Shown: positions 1 to 11,852 of the stretch, one piece after another | How the letters are laid out: each line of letters starts with the position of its first letter | Position numbering within the stretch: the first letter of the stretch is position 1 | Assembly (NCBI RefSeq): GCF_026262505.1 | Contig: NC_067203.1 | Span: 21,185,411-21,249,410, forward strand | Source of the DNA: Trichomonas vaginalis G3 | Taxonomy: Eukaryota > Parabasalia > Trichomonadida > Trichomonadidae | Reading direction: 5' to 3' | Length of the DNA: 64,000 nucleotides | The notes under the pieces: model-generated | What the model saw: the letters and a program-made list of their open reading frames with translations, nothing else | What the model was told of the DNA's origin: nothing | Databases searched by the model: none | Made by a program: the position numbers and the translations under genes

Positions 1-212
1 GTCTCTCATTCAATATTGAGTAGAAGAGTACGATAAGGAGACATTTCGGATGAAAATAAATCATTCAATGATAAAGAAACTGTGAATGATCATTTTTGAT
101 GATGTAATTGCGAAAGATTTATTTAGTGAACAAACTTTATACTAAGGACATTAATATCTATAAAAAAGTAAGCATTTATTCATAAAACAATATTATATAA
201 TAAATAGATATT

Positions 213-3200
213 TCACTTTAATTCTGAAAAGTTGAGGATCTTTTCTTTAAGAAGATTAATATCTTTGTGTCCTGATTCAGTTTGTGTGTTTCCCTCTAAA
301 GAGCTGATTTCATCTTCCAAACTTTTGATTTCTTCGTTGATTTCAAGAAGAAATGCATCTGATGTCTCTGCAAATTCGATGAAGAAGTCTTTCTGTGATT
401 TCTTCGGTGTTTCTTCGTTGATTTCTGTCTTACTAAGAGCAACCATCATTCGGTAATAATCTTCTGTCTGGAATGTTCTTTTCTCAGTTGGATTTTTGTT
501 TTCAGAAACAACTTGTCTGAACAAAAGATCCCTTTCTTCATTCAAGTTACTCAAATTCCTCAACAATGAAACTTTATTGTTTTGATGTTTAGAAATAACT
601 TCAAATGATTCTGTTTCTTTGTTGTTCGTAATTTTGAACTTATCAATAAGTTCATAAAACTCTTTAGCATTGAACAAAGGTTTGATCTTAGGATATTTCA
701 TTAATTCGATTGTCTTCTTCAATCTCAAATTTGTTTTGAGATTTTCGATCAACAAATCATCAAAAGAATTATAATCTTCTGTTTGAGAAATGTCATCATC
801 AACCAAAAGAGAAAGAGCTGCTGACATTTTGTTTTCTGATTTGTTCATTTCTCTTTTAGAAGAAATAAATGAAATCAATTCATCTTTAAGTTGATTTTTC
901 TTCATCTTAAGAGATAATGTGTTTTCTGTTGCTTTTTGTTTATTTGTTTTAGCAATTTCTAGTTCTTTTTCAAATTCTTTGAGTCTTTCTGCTTCAAAAT
1001 TGATTTTATTTTGTTTATTCTCTTCAAAATGATCAATCTTTGATTTCATTTGATTGATTTCTTCTTTTATTTGTTTGTTCACATTTTGTGATTCTTCGAA
1101 ATGAATTCGAGAAACGTCATACTGTGAAATTTCATCAGCCAAACTAAAAAGATAAAAATTATTTTTGTTTTTAAACAAAGAAGAATCATTTTGTAATTCA
1201 ACATGTCTGAAATTCAAAATCAAGTTATACATCTCTGGATTCTGCGAAAAAGTAACATTCATCATGAACAAAACTGATGAAACATAATGAATTAAAACTG
1301 AAATTTTCTTTCGAAACATGACAACTTCAAATGAATTTCTGTATTGACGATTCTTCGTTAATTTGTCTAAAACCATTTGTGGAATATCACTTATTATACC
1401 ATGAATATCATAAAGCGTTAATTTGTTTTGAATAAAAGAAAATTCTTTCAATAACTTGTCACTTTTTGTCAATTTTTCATTGAAATCAATTGATTTCAAG
1501 AAATTTGAACTTGAAATTAAAGAAAACAAAATTTCTAACTGAGAAGAGAAAGATAAATAAAGTTTTTTGAAGTTAACAAACGGCCATAAACTATCTAACT
1601 TCGACAACAAAATTTCTGGGATTTTGTGTGCTTCAAAATCATTTATAAAATTCTTTAAATTGCATTTCATCATTGAATCAATCTCTGACAATAAAAGAGT
1701 TATTCCAATTTTCTTGTCATTGCAAATTAAATTATATTCTAATAGGAATTTCAGCTCTTTCGAAATATACTGGAAAATAGAGAAATCAAAGCAATATCGC
1801 ATTATATTTCTTGGATTTGGTTCAATCAATTTTTGACAAATAAAAATAAACGATTTTTGATTAGAAATATAATTTTTGATTTCTTCTAATTCAAAATCAA
1901 GAGAATCACTCTCAACTTTCGTAACAAAAAGAGCAATTTTTTGTTCAATTGTCTCGAATTCTGGAAATTGGCCGACCAAAAGTGAAGTGAAAAATTGATA
2001 AAATTCATCATAAAAATCCAAAGGATTCCTTTCATTCAATAAATCTAAATAGTTCATTAAAGAAAAGATACTTCTTACGACATCAGTGTTGTATGGCACT
2101 TTTAATGTCAAAAGTACGTTTTCTGTCAATTTTTTGACTTCATTTTCATCAAAATTTTTATACATTGTATATAAATTCAAATTTGCCAATGCGATGACCA
2201 ATTCTGCCTTTTCTTCTCTAGACAAATTAGAATTTTTCACAAGAGAAATTCCTGTATCAATCAATTCAACTTGCGGCGTAATTCCTTCTGCTTTTTCTCT
2301 GATGATTAAATCATTTTTCGAATCCAAAAGTTTGACTGTATTCAAAAATTCTTCCAATCCTAAATAACAGTCAGAAATATCTTTCCTTATCATTGAATTA
2401 GACAACAATGACTCGAATATCAAAGACATTTTTTCTGAGTAATTTTGTGTTCCAATTTGAAATTTCTGCAATTTTTCAATCTGACCATTTAAAGGAGATT
2501 TTTTCGAAATCATTTCCATTTCACTTAGATGTTTTTCAACTGTTTCTATTGGAATAAAGTATTTCTCAACGATATCTGCTTTTGGATGCCATTTCAACAA
2601 TTCAGAAAGTTGTTTTTCATATCCATCAATTTTAGAAATTGCTTTGATTGACGTCAAATAACATTTATAACGAGAAATATGGTGTTCGTACTGAGGATTC
2701 GTTTTCATACCTAATATTTGTATCTGTTCATAAGCATTAGTCAATGCACGACCAAACTGATATGTTTTCGAACTTTCCTTGTCAAAATGAAGTTTAATTA
2801 ATTCAAAAGAATTTTCCAAAATCTTAAAACAAGATAAACAATAAATTCTTTTCGTAATGAAGTTCCTGAAGTTCAAAACAGCATTTCTGAGGTTCATTGA
2901 TTCGGATAAGCCTACAATTTGTGATAAAACAGTAAAAAGATTCAAAGAAAATAAATAATTTTGTGGAGATTTTTTGATTTCTGAATATTTGGTTTCGATA
3001 TCAATTAAATAAAATGTTATTTGTGGGATACCGAATCCATTCTTTTTGATTTCTTCTTGGAGACTGTTAAATGCTTTTTCTTCTTCATTTGTTGGTGAAA
3101 TTTTCAAAATTTGTTTCAAATTTTTTGAAAATTCCGACCAATTCTCAAAAAGTGAGTAATAAATTTGTGTCTTGGACAAAATAGTTATCTTGTTGATTTC

Positions 3201-3986
3201 AGAAAACAAATTTAAAAAAATATTTATATCATTATCAGATAATTGAGATAAAAACATGCTTCTAAGTATTATATTGATGACTCTTGTCATGTTCTCAAAG
3301 AATTTCTTTGAATCAACGTTTGTTTTCAATGTATTTGCCACAAAATCTTTTTGCGAAGATACATCTATTACTAACTCTTTCAATCTGGAGATTTTGCAGT
3401 AGAAAAGCATTGATTCTTCGATGTATTTCATTAAAATGTAGATGTCATTAGGAATAATGTCTTGCCAAGACTTTTTTTGGGAATTTTCAATTTGTTTGAA
3501 AAATTCTTGGCGTAATGAAGTACAATCTTGGTAAACTCCAAAGCAAACGGCAGATTTTCCTTGGTAATCGATGAATTGGGCTGCAGCTTCGTATTTATGA
3601 AATAATTTTGTTAAAATTTCACTAAAAAGACCGAATACTTGTATTTGTTTAGACTTATTGATTAACTCTAGAACAGTATCTTTCAGATTCAATGATAGTA
3701 AAGAGTGAGAAGCTTTCCTAAATTCATTTTGAAAAAACATCCAGCAAGATTCAAGTTCATTGCTAGAAAATTGATTAGATTTTGTAACAACGTCGATTAA
3801 TGAGTTAAATAGTGGTAAAAATGCATCGAAAAATGAAATTTGGTTGTTTGGAATCGAAAAATCAATGGTGAAGAACTCCAAAAACGCGTTAACAACATCA
3901 AAGATTGTTGCAATTTTGCTTGGTGTTGTTTTTATAGGATTTTTTTGGTTATTGGATGAAGTTTCATCTGGGATTTTGGAAACCAT
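213..3986 (-). CDS. Large coiled-coil protein of unknown function
   Basis: Not recognised. From the first in-frame ATG the product is about 1,257 residues. It is largely alpha-helical and Leu/Lys/Glu/Asn/Phe-rich, has no signal peptide or membrane segment, and carries long charged coiled-coil stretches in its last ~300 residues. The reading frame stays open upstream to 4118, where a TGA lies just before a TTG codon. The 43 extra codons before the first ATG look coding, so the true start is uncertain. An inverted M3-like promoter element (GTCACTTTTC) at about 4105-4114 sits exactly there, so transcription may begin around 4110, which would make translation from the ATG at 3986 likely. A scaffold or cytoskeletal role would be a guess. 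Confidence 0.75.
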   Translation of the reverse strand: MVSKIPDETSSNNQKNPIKTTPSKIATIFDVVNAFLEFFTIDFSIPNNQISFFDAFLPLFNSLIDVVTKSNQFSSNELESCWMFFQNEFRKASHSLLSLNLKDTVLELINKSKQIQVFGLFSEILTKLFHKYEAAAQFIDYQGKSAVCFGVYQDCTSLRQEFFKQIENSQKKSWQDIIPNDIYILMKYIEESMLFYCKISRLKELVIDVSSQKDFVANTLKTNVDSKKFFENMTRVINIILRSMFLSQLSDNDINIFLNLFSEINKITILSKTQIYYSLFENWSEFSKNLKQILKISPTNEEEKAFNSLQEEIKKNGFGIPQITFYLIDIETKYSEIKKSPQNYLFSLNLFTVLSQIVGLSESMNLRNAVLNFRNFITKRIYCLSCFKILENSFELIKLHFDKESSKTYQFGRALTNAYEQIQILGMKTNPQYEHHISRYKCYLTSIKAISKIDGYEKQLSELLKWHPKADIVEKYFIPIETVEKHLSEMEMISKKSPLNGQIEKLQKFQIGTQNYSEKMSLIFESLLSNSMIRKDISDCYLGLEEFLNTVKLLDSKNDLIIREKAEGITPQVELIDTGISLVKNSNLSREEKAELVIALANLNLYTMYKNFDENEVKKLTENVLLTLKVPYNTDVVRSIFSLMNYLDLLNERNPLDFYDEFYQFFTSLLVGQFPEFETIEQKIALFVTKVESDSLDFELEEIKNYISNQKSFIFICQKLIEPNPRNIMRYCFDFSIFQYISKELKFLLEYNLICNDKKIGITLLLSEIDSMMKCNLKNFINDFEAHKIPEILLSKLDSLWPFVNFKKLYLSFSSQLEILFSLISSSNFLKSIDFNEKLTKSDKLLKEFSFIQNKLTLYDIHGIISDIPQMVLDKLTKNRQYRNSFEVVMFRKKISVLIHYVSSVLFMMNVTFSQNPEMYNLILNFRHVELQNDSSLFKNKNNFYLFSLADEISQYDVSRIHFEESQNVNKQIKEEINQMKSKIDHFEENKQNKINFEAERLKEFEKELEIAKTNKQKATENTLSLKMKKNQLKDELISFISSKREMNKSENKMSAALSLLVDDDISQTEDYNSFDDLLIENLKTNLRLKKTIELMKYPKIKPLFNAKEFYELIDKFKITNNKETESFEVISKHQNNKVSLLRNLSNLNEERDLLFRQVVSENKNPTEKRTFQTEDYYRMMVALSKTEINEETPKKSQKDFFIEFAETSDAFLLEINEEIKSLEDEISSLEGNTQTESGHKDINLLKEKILNFSELK

Positions 3987-4118
3987 GTTAAAAGCATCGA
4001 ATAAACGATCGGTTGGATCTTTAGAATCATTGTTTGATTGAAATTCCTCTAAAATTTCCTTTAAATGATCTTGAGAATTTGAGGAATTCAATGCAAATTT
4101 TGAGAAAAGTGACAAAAA

Positions 4119-4668
4119 TCAAATCTAGGATTTTTGCTTCAGGAATGAAAATTTAGAATATTCTCTATACACAAAAGCTGATTATGAGACTTATTATTGA
4201 AAATTGCTTTACATCATTTTGACATCTCAAATAAAATGTATTTAAAAATGTTTGTTATGAATATATATGCTATACAAATTAATTTGCACTAAAATTATTT
4301 GAAATTTATACGGTAATTCAAGATAAAAATTTATAAATTAAGTGCATTTGATCAAAGACATTTATAACTGCATAAATTGAAAGTATATAAATCATTTTGT
4401 TAATTATCTATTTGTCAAAACTGATAATGCAAATGAAATATCCCGAATACATCATTTTTTAGTAGACAAAAATCACCAAATTGGAATTCAAACTACTCAC
4501 TTGCATATGAAAAGTATATTTTTATTACATATTAAATTAAAAATAAAAGTAATTCTTATAATTTAATAGATATTTCATATGTAAGAGCTGTTGTTACAGA
4601 AACAGAGTCTACTTGAATATGGTGACTCTATTTATGATCTTTTCAAAATCTTCAATAAAAAAATATGA
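4119..4668. other. Intergenic, no gene seen
   Basis: AT-rich spacer between the coiled-coil gene and the protease gene. Only short frames with stops in all directions; no RNA gene or repeat recognised. Confidence 0.6.
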
Positions 4669-6609
4669 TCAAACCAAGTATCCATCGTCATTACTATTTT
4701 CATCATTTTCAGGTTCATCGATTTTATGTTTCTTTGCAATTAATGTGATAATGATAATAATGATAATTAAAATAGCAATTGCTATTACAATTCCAATAAT
4801 AATCCATTTCTTCTTAGACCAGAAATCTCTCGAACCAGATTCATTGTTTGAATTGATTTCAGTTGTATAAGTAATAGGAATTGATTGATTTGCTGTATTA
4901 GTTAAAGTGTGAGGGAGATATTCTGTATAAGATATTGAACTTGATTGATTTGATGCCTCTGAAACATCTTCTAATTGCTTTGTATAACTAAGGAATGGAT
5001 TATTTTTGAAATGCATCTCATGTAACTTAACAGATCTGCAGAATCTTTCTGGAGGAGGGCACCAATAATCCCAAGTACGAAATGATCCAGAATGATCTGA
5101 AGAATCATAAATCTTACCAGAGACCTTCACTCCAGCATTTGATGAATCACATTTTAAAGTTGTTTTTCCGCCTTCTCTATCAATTGGTATTTCTATAGTG
5201 AAACTTTCATATCCCTCGCATTTATATGTACCACAAATGTTAATATCTTGCACAGTTGACTGGATAACTCCTTCTCCATTTCCACAAATAAATAGTGGAT
5301 AGATAAATGGCATGAAATCATAAACCCAAATAGCTCCTATTGTTTCTTCATTATATGGATTATAAAAATCTTTTGCTGCACAATATTCTTTTGCATCTGC
5401 TGAGGTCAAGCTTGAAGAATTTGAACAGTTCCATTGATTTTTCGGTATTGTCGGACCATAATACTTGTAATTAAAACCTGTATATGAATTATATTCTGAT
5501 TTGAAATCGTAAATATAATTAGATGGAAATGTTGAAGATGGAGAACCATAAGCAAAATCTTTAATAGGTTTATCATTAATTGACTCGGAATTTCCCCAAA
5601 CTAACGGTTGGCCCATACTCCAGTCAACCTTGTAATTACCTGAATCTTGCAATAAAGCTAATGATGCATCAGTTAATCTATTAAAAGGGCCTGCACTTGA
5701 CTGAATTGTTGCTCCGGTCATAAGTTCTGTCATGTATGTTCTTCCTTCCAAATGATTTTCGGATGTTCCTAAACCACCACCATCTTCAATTTCGATACCT
5801 GATGGACAAGTTCCATTATCACCAATGAATATTTCAGTTCCGAATTGTTTTGTAGCAAACAAATGTGCATATGGTGTTATGATGAATTTCATGATCTTTC
5901 CTGATTTATTCAATGAACAATAGATCGGAGAATACCTAGTGGAATTTTCATAGGGATGAAATAACTCGAACTTATCACTTCCAATTCCAAGTGCATGGAA
6001 TATTTCATGAATGCAAACATAGAAAAATGCATTATTTGTTGAATTCTCGCTCTGAGCAATTGTTGGTATAAATCTTGGATTTAAGAAAACAGCACCATGA
6101 ATTGGCCTGTAAAAAGTTGATTCCTTAATATTTGATCCTGCAGATGCAACAATATTACTATTTTCGCCGTAAGGCCTTGAAAGTATTCCCATATATAAAT
6201 CCACATTTGATACACTGAATGGTAATTTATAGTTTGTCCAGCCGTTGTAATTTGTTACAGAAATCGGACTATCTAATGGAATAACTTTGAGAAGTTTTTG
6301 AAGAAATATCCTAACATTTTCCATTGTCTCAACAGCAGCTTTTATATGTGAAGAATTTAGAATATCAGCAGAACTGCACGTGAATTGAGTGGACTGCCAT
6401 TTCACGCTCTGGCCAACATTAATGCATGTTAATTCGTCATCATGTGTTCCATTCATATATCTATAATCGAAATAAATTCGTATATTTGACCATGATATTC
6501 CTTTAAGCTGTCTCTTGAAAGGAATTTTCATGAATTGCTGTTGGATATCTCTATGGGTTGAATTATATGTGCAATTATGGTATAAATATGCTATAAAAGA
6601 TATAAGCAT
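4669..6609 (-). CDS. GP63/leishmanolysin-like membrane zinc metalloprotease (M8)
   Basis: 646 residues, predicted surface protease of the M8 family, which is expanded in trichomonads and acts on host or matrix proteins. The zinc motif HEIFH is at residues 201-205. The third zinc ligand is a His at about 286 (SENHLEGR), and the Met-turn (ELMTGA) is at about 297, followed by the family-typical segment ending in VDWSMGQPLVWG. A short hydrophobic N-terminus may act as a signal peptide. Many Cys and N-glycosylation sequons follow. One strongly hydrophobic Ile-rich helix at about 598-622 is followed by a short acidic tail ending DDGYLV, giving type I topology rather than a GPI anchor. The start is a plain ATG and all catalytic residues are present, so it is probably active. 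Confidence 0.93.
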   Translation of the reverse strand: MLISFIAYLYHNCTYNSTHRDIQQQFMKIPFKRQLKGISWSNIRIYFDYRYMNGTHDDELTCINVGQSVKWQSTQFTCSSADILNSSHIKAAVETMENVRIFLQKLLKVIPLDSPISVTNYNGWTNYKLPFSVSNVDLYMGILSRPYGENSNIVASAGSNIKESTFYRPIHGAVFLNPRFIPTIAQSENSTNNAFFYVCIHEIFHALGIGSDKFELFHPYENSTRYSPIYCSLNKSGKIMKFIITPYAHLFATKQFGTEIFIGDNGTCPSGIEIEDGGGLGTSENHLEGRTYMTELMTGATIQSSAGPFNRLTDASLALLQDSGNYKVDWSMGQPLVWGNSESINDKPIKDFAYGSPSSTFPSNYIYDFKSEYNSYTGFNYKYYGPTIPKNQWNCSNSSSLTSADAKEYCAAKDFYNPYNEETIGAIWVYDFMPFIYPLFICGNGEGVIQSTVQDINICGTYKCEGYESFTIEIPIDREGGKTTLKCDSSNAGVKVSGKIYDSSDHSGSFRTWDYWCPPPERFCRSVKLHEMHFKNNPFLSYTKQLEDVSEASNQSSSISYTEYLPHTLTNTANQSIPITYTTEINSNNESGSRDFWSKKKWIIIGIVIAIAILIIIIIIITLIAKKHKIDEPENDENSNDDGYLV

Positions 6610-8340
6610 TTAGAATATAAAATTTTTATTCTCTCCTCACAAAACACTATTCAAAAATAATGAATGAATATTTCTTGTTATTATATGCGAGCAGTTGGAA
6701 ATAATGATACTGAATATGAGATTGATTTGACAAGATTCTAAATTTTTATGAAACCAATTCAATTATCAATGTATGATATTATAATATCGTTGGCTTTTAA
6801 CATGAAAAATATAATTTTATTCAACTAAATCATTGATAAAAACTGTTATTTTCTAATCTCTTTAACCGCAATCAATGGGGTTAAAGAAAAAATAAAAACA
6901 TGTATTTCAGATCCCATGGTAATTAGAACAAAAAGGAAAATCTATAATATAGTATAATTCTTATTCTGAAATTTCATCTAACAAAGTTTGCACATCAAAT
7001 CTTCCCAAATTTCTTTTTTCAAATTTCTACATCAATTCATGAATTCATGTTCAAATGTCGCTCCAGATTCTGATCGTAAATCTGCAAAAAGAGAAAATAC
7101 TTGCTTAAATATCTCAGAAAGGTTTACATTAGTGATTGTGTTTAAAATTATTGCTGGTTAAATGCTTTTAAGGTGTGATATAAAAAAATTCAAAGCAAAT
7201 ATTTATTTATCTAATATGCACTATATACATATCAAATATATTGTTGCATCAAATGCCCAATCTATATATATTAAATAATTTTTTTTAGATAAAAATATCT
7301 ACAGATTTCCTCGATAGATTTCAATAAGTCTTCGTGTATCAATCACATGGAATGTCATAAGAATATATAATTCATCAATAATAAAAATAGAGAGAAAAAT
7401 TGGATGGAGAGAGTAAAAATTTAAACGTACTCGAAAAATAAAGTACTCACAAAATCTAGATTGAGAGGCGGTCAATGACTTTTGAGAGGAAATTAACGCA
7501 TGGAATTTAATATTATTTAGGTTGATATTCTTGCTTATTATTTCAGAAAAAAATCTTAAAAATTTCAATATGAAAATTGAAAGCAATTCAAAAAAATTGC
7601 TAACATGTAAATTTTAATATCCTATGCATAATTTCATATTTTGAACATTTTTTATTTTTGTTTAAAACTTAAAATTTTGCGAATTTAATATAATTTATAA
7701 AATATAATACGTATATATATTTAAAATACACTAAATTTAATTGTTAATTGACGTTTTTGGGAATGAATTTTATCAAAACATGCCTGAATCCGAAAATTTG
7801 AAGGAACGAATTACACAATCATATATGTAGAATTCAAAATACAAACTTAAAGATTGTATACGTTTAAAATTATTCAGATTGTGTTTGATTTCCACTCATT
7901 CTGTTTCTTTTGAACTCTAAAACTAACATTTCATGATGATTACATGATCCATTTATACATGGTTGAATTGTTCCAGATTCTACCAGAAAATCAATCCAAA
8001 TTTCTCAATGCATTCATGTTGATTGGACAAAATTTAAAATTTATCAGCCTGTTTCCAGAGAAACTCATATATTCCCTAATGAAATGTAATTTTTGCTACA
8101 TTTATTTCAATCAAATTTCAAAAAATTGACTGCAGAGATTGAAAAGGTGATGAATCATGTTGTTATTAGATGTACATATTAGATTTACTATTTCCAAAAA
8201 AATGCTCAAATTTGAATAGTTTTTAGAAAATTTGGAATTACACTCCTTACATTATATATAATTAAATGTTTAAATTTTATTTATTTTTCCCTTTTAATTT
8301 TATAATGTGCTCTATCAAAACTAACCTCTCAATTGAAGGC
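6610..8340. other. Gene-poor AT-rich spacer
   Basis: No coding region that I can support. Small open frames at 7299-7586 (minus) and 7944-8129 (plus) have no recognisable domain and look like chance frames. Confidence 0.5.
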
Positions 8341-8423
8341 CACAAAATCTAAGTAGTGAGGGTACACAAATTTTGTATGGAGTACGGTTCAATTTTTGAG
8401 AGCCTCACTACTTAGATTTTGTG
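8341..8423. repeat. Perfect 21-bp inverted repeat with 41-bp spacer
   Basis: The arm at 8341-8361 (CACAAAATCTAAGTAGTGAGG) is matched exactly, as reverse complement, at 8403-8423. Partial inverted similarity continues inside (TTTTGAGAG against CTCTCAA just outside). It could be a hairpin-forming miniature element or a small-RNA precursor. No flanking target duplication was clear. Confidence 0.8.
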
Positions 8424-8947
8424 ACTACCTTATAAAACTGTAATTCAAAAATTAATTTAAAATTTCATTCACAACTGGTACACAATATTAATAACTATTT
8501 CCAAATCACTTTTGAGGGATGTCAATGATCGTCAAAACCATCTTTTGTGAAACTCAATATAAGCTACTATTGTAATATTATTTAAAAATTTGGATTCAAA
8601 ACAATAAATTGAAAGAATTGTATTCAAAGATGTGACACTTTTGATAATATTCAAAAAGAGTTTATGTCAAAATATGTGCGTGTTTGTGTTTGCTACGTTG
8701 CATATTATCGGCACATTTGAGACCAACTAAAATTGATAAGTGACTCTTAGCGTTTCTTTTGAATTCTATTAATCACTCTGATTAATAATCTTCAGAAAAT
8801 TTTTACTATACCAAAAGTGGGCCACTTTTCTTAACACTTTCAAATTATTCAAAATAATTCAGGTGAACCTTTTGGACGGATTTATCTCATTATAAATTAG
8901 GTGCAAATGACTAAATTATTTCTAAATATCAGTATTTAATTTGTTAA

Positions 8948-9046
8948 GGGTATAGTCCACTAAAAATTTTTAAGTTTTGACAATGAAAATAAGCTCTGTG
9001 ACCATGTAAATATATATCTATGCAAAACGAGAGGTTATGGCATAAT
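8948..9046. repeat. Left terminal inverted repeat of the Kolobok-like element
   Basis: About 99 bp, pairing imperfectly with 11853-11949. Best conserved at the tip (9 bp identical) and in the inner block at 9029-9046, which may be transposase-binding sites. Confidence 0.8.
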
Positions 9047-10270
9047 TTTTTTTAGTTATCAAATTTTCCTTTTTTTGAGAGAAGTCTCTCAATAATTTGA
9101 GAAGAATCTTTGATATAAAGAGATACACATTTGTAGAACGAAGTAAGTGTTTTCCAAACATTTTATATGTTCATCCTGTATAACAATATAAAGCTGCATA
9201 GTGCCATCTTGTGCGTTTGCTATTTTATGTACTTTTCATTGAGATAATCCCTCTTCTCGGGTGATTTTAACAGTCAACTCAATTTTAAAATAAAGATTTC
9301 ATCAAAATGATTTCGAAATTCGGATATTGATTATATAAATAGCACTGTTAACATATTTTGGATGAGTAAAAAATACCTTGTTTTGTATGCATTTAGTACA
9401 CCTTTATTTTTGATTAAAACTATAAAATTTTTATTCCTTATATAATAAATAGTATATGTTACATAAACATGAAATTCAATAGCATTCAATTTTGGATTTT
9501 TTAGATTTGGTAAATTTTAGAAGAAATAAAATCAGCAATCAAAATAAAGAAACTTTTTTTGTATCTTCTATGATTACCTTTTGGTACTAAATTTTGCATT
9601 AATAAGTAAATTATCTGTATTATTCTGTGAGCACAAGCCCTCAGTTATGCTGGTAGTGAATGATGAATCGTCATTTTGCGAAGAGAACGCGATTATTAAG
9701 GTAATTTTGAGAATTGTCTTGAATTATTTAAAATTAAAGTTAATTGAATAGGTAGGATAACTAGCCTTTGCTAAATTTGTATAATTTGACCTTATTCTAG
9801 TTGGATCTGAGAATATTTTGCTGAAATAATAAATTATATCGCCGATTTATGAAAATTTCTCTGATGGGACCGACTCGCTGAAACGTATTAGTGTTAATGG
9901 TAACTTGTCTGAATTTTCAAATTTTTTTCGAAATCCAAAAAATCACAAACAAAAGCATCAAAATTAGATTTGCATTTAAGGTTTTCATTTTTTTTTGGAA
10001 AATAAAAATATTTTTTCCCCAATAAAGTTTATTTTTACTTTTGAGAGGAATAGAAACGTTATTTTGGAATTTTGAAACGACAGAAATGTTCCATTTTTAA
10101 TGTAGATTCTAAAATGGGGTCAAATTTTTGATTGAACCGTTATCCATTGAAAAACCTCGATTTTAAAATGTTATTCCAAAATATTCATCTAATGATATAG
10201 TATATATTTATTAATTATTACTTTTTATTCAATTTTCACTTTTGGCGGGATTTCATTTTTTTGTTGTTGT
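9047..10270. other. Non-coding 5' part of the Kolobok-like element
   Basis: About 1.2 kb between the left inverted repeat and the transposase start. No frame longer than a few dozen codons; no THAP-type zinc finger coding was seen here. Confidence 0.55.
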
Positions 10271-11563
10271 ATGGGCCATATTGTTCACCCAAAACGGAAA
10301 ACAAAGGCAATGCATAACATTTTACTCCACGAACGTCGTCGACTCTCAGCGCGACAGATGCTTGGTGCTTGCATAATGACCGGAATGCCATATACAAAAG
10401 GTGCTCGCTTTCTTTCTCTTTGTGGAACTAAGCCCCCTGTGAAGAGTGGTGTCATGAGACAACAGAGATTTTGTGACGATAAGATTAGAAGACTTAAAAG
10501 TATTTCCCTAATGCTGTCGAGAAAGTCCTTCAGTGGTTACTTATCCATTGATGCAAGATGGACGCACAGGCGAAACTCGCCAAGTTGTACAGTAACTGCG
10601 CTCGATGCTGTCACAAAAAGAGTTCTTGCATGCGTGAACATCAACCATATTGGTGGAAACAGACAGCATGCTCAGTATTCCGGAGCTTCCAACAATATGG
10701 AAAGTGCTGGAACTCGAATCATCTTGAAGCAATTAAAGAAATACAATATCTTGAAAGATGTTAAAGAGATTATTAAAGACCGAGATAACAAAAGTGTCTC
10801 TGTCTTTAAAGAATTTGGCGTCTCTCATCTTGAAAGATTCGATCCAGGTCATGTATCAAAAAATATCTCAAAAGATTTTACAAAGTTCTCAGCTTCTCAT
10901 AAGACAGTTGAAGTTTTCAACGACAAGACTCAGAAGATTGAAAAAATAGAGAGACCTTTCTGGGGTCTGAATGCAAGCCTAAGTATGTGGCTTTGGTCAT
11001 GTTTTGCCGAAGAAAATATTGACAAACGTACGAAAATGTGGGAGAATTGTGTCTACCATTACGTAGGCAATCATTCTTTTTGCGAACCGCACAATTACAA
11101 ATGCTTTGAATGGCAAAAAGGTGTCAATTCGATCCAACTTCAATTCATGCTCTATGACTGGGTTCACAAATGGACACCCATAGTTTCCAAAGTTTCTTCC
11201 ATTGGATCTACCTGCATGAATGAAGCGTTTAACTCCAAAATTGCATGCTATTTGGACAAATCAAGAGCCTGGAAGAACATTAACATTAGAGTTAACGTTG
11301 CAATCTTAGAATGGAATGATCCAGAGCATTTTCTCGGAGATATACAAAAAGCATTACATCTTCCCCCACTTCCAGAAGATTGTGTCAAATCATTTGAAGA
11401 GAATTGTTACTCCAAAATGATATTGAAACAAAAAACTGTTACAAAAGGTTCTAAAAAACAGAACAAATACAAAAAATCCATTCAGAGTGTACCAGGAGGA
11501 GATTATCAAGTTTTCAAGTCCGAATGGGAATCAGAACACGAAGACATTGATGACTTTGATTAA
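10271..11563 (+). CDS. Kolobok-like DDE transposase
   Basis: 430 residues, starting at an ATG. Likely RNase H-fold transposase: the first acidic residue is in SIDARWTHRR (about D94), followed by a long strand segment (CTVTALDAVTKRVLACVNI). The second is in VKEIIKDRDNKS (about D170/D172), then the FDPGHVSKN segment typical of the helix after it. A Cys/His cluster lies at 260-278 (NCVYHYVGNHSFC), and a candidate third acidic residue is in CMNEAFNSKI (about E318). This order resembles the Kolobok/Mutator-like group. The N-terminus is basic but shows no THAP finger. The tail is Lys-rich, then acidic. It lies inside the TTAA-flanked element at 8948-11949, which it presumably mobilises. The assignment to Kolobok rather than another group is inferred partly from the TTAA ends. 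Confidence 0.83.
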   Translation: MGHIVHPKRKTKAMHNILLHERRRLSARQMLGACIMTGMPYTKGARFLSLCGTKPPVKSGVMRQQRFCDDKIRRLKSISLMLSRKSFSGYLSIDARWTHRRNSPSCTVTALDAVTKRVLACVNINHIGGNRQHAQYSGASNNMESAGTRIILKQLKKYNILKDVKEIIKDRDNKSVSVFKEFGVSHLERFDPGHVSKNISKDFTKFSASHKTVEVFNDKTQKIEKIERPFWGLNASLSMWLWSCFAEENIDKRTKMWENCVYHYVGNHSFCEPHNYKCFEWQKGVNSIQLQFMLYDWVHKWTPIVSKVSSIGSTCMNEAFNSKIACYLDKSRAWKNINIRVNVAILEWNDPEHFLGDIQKALHLPPLPEDCVKSFEENCYSKMILKQKTVTKGSKKQNKYKKSIQSVPGGDYQVFKSEWESEHEDIDDFD

Positions 11564-11852
11564 CGAAAATTACATTTTATTTATTGTTTTTGTTTTTAAT
11601 TAAATTATTATTATGCTCATTTTCTTATTTTGATTTTTTCTCATTATGATATAAATAATTTATTAATGCATTTATCCAATAATTATGCTATGATATTTTT
11701 ATGCCTTATTTCATTTCTCTTATATTTGATAATCTGGTAAAATATAGTTCAGACTATAATCATTTTAGATTATTGATATATTTATATAGGTTAGAATAAA
11801 ATTAGTTTCATTTTCTACTTTTATTTTGAATTAATAATTTATAATATCAAAT

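Noticed and set aside
213..456. Plus-strand frame of 74 codons opposite the coiled-coil gene
   Set aside because: Shadow of the minus-strand coding region; no domain.
7299..7586. Minus-strand frame of 95 codons
   Set aside because: Phe/Ile-rich, no homology signal, in AT-rich spacer; likely chance.
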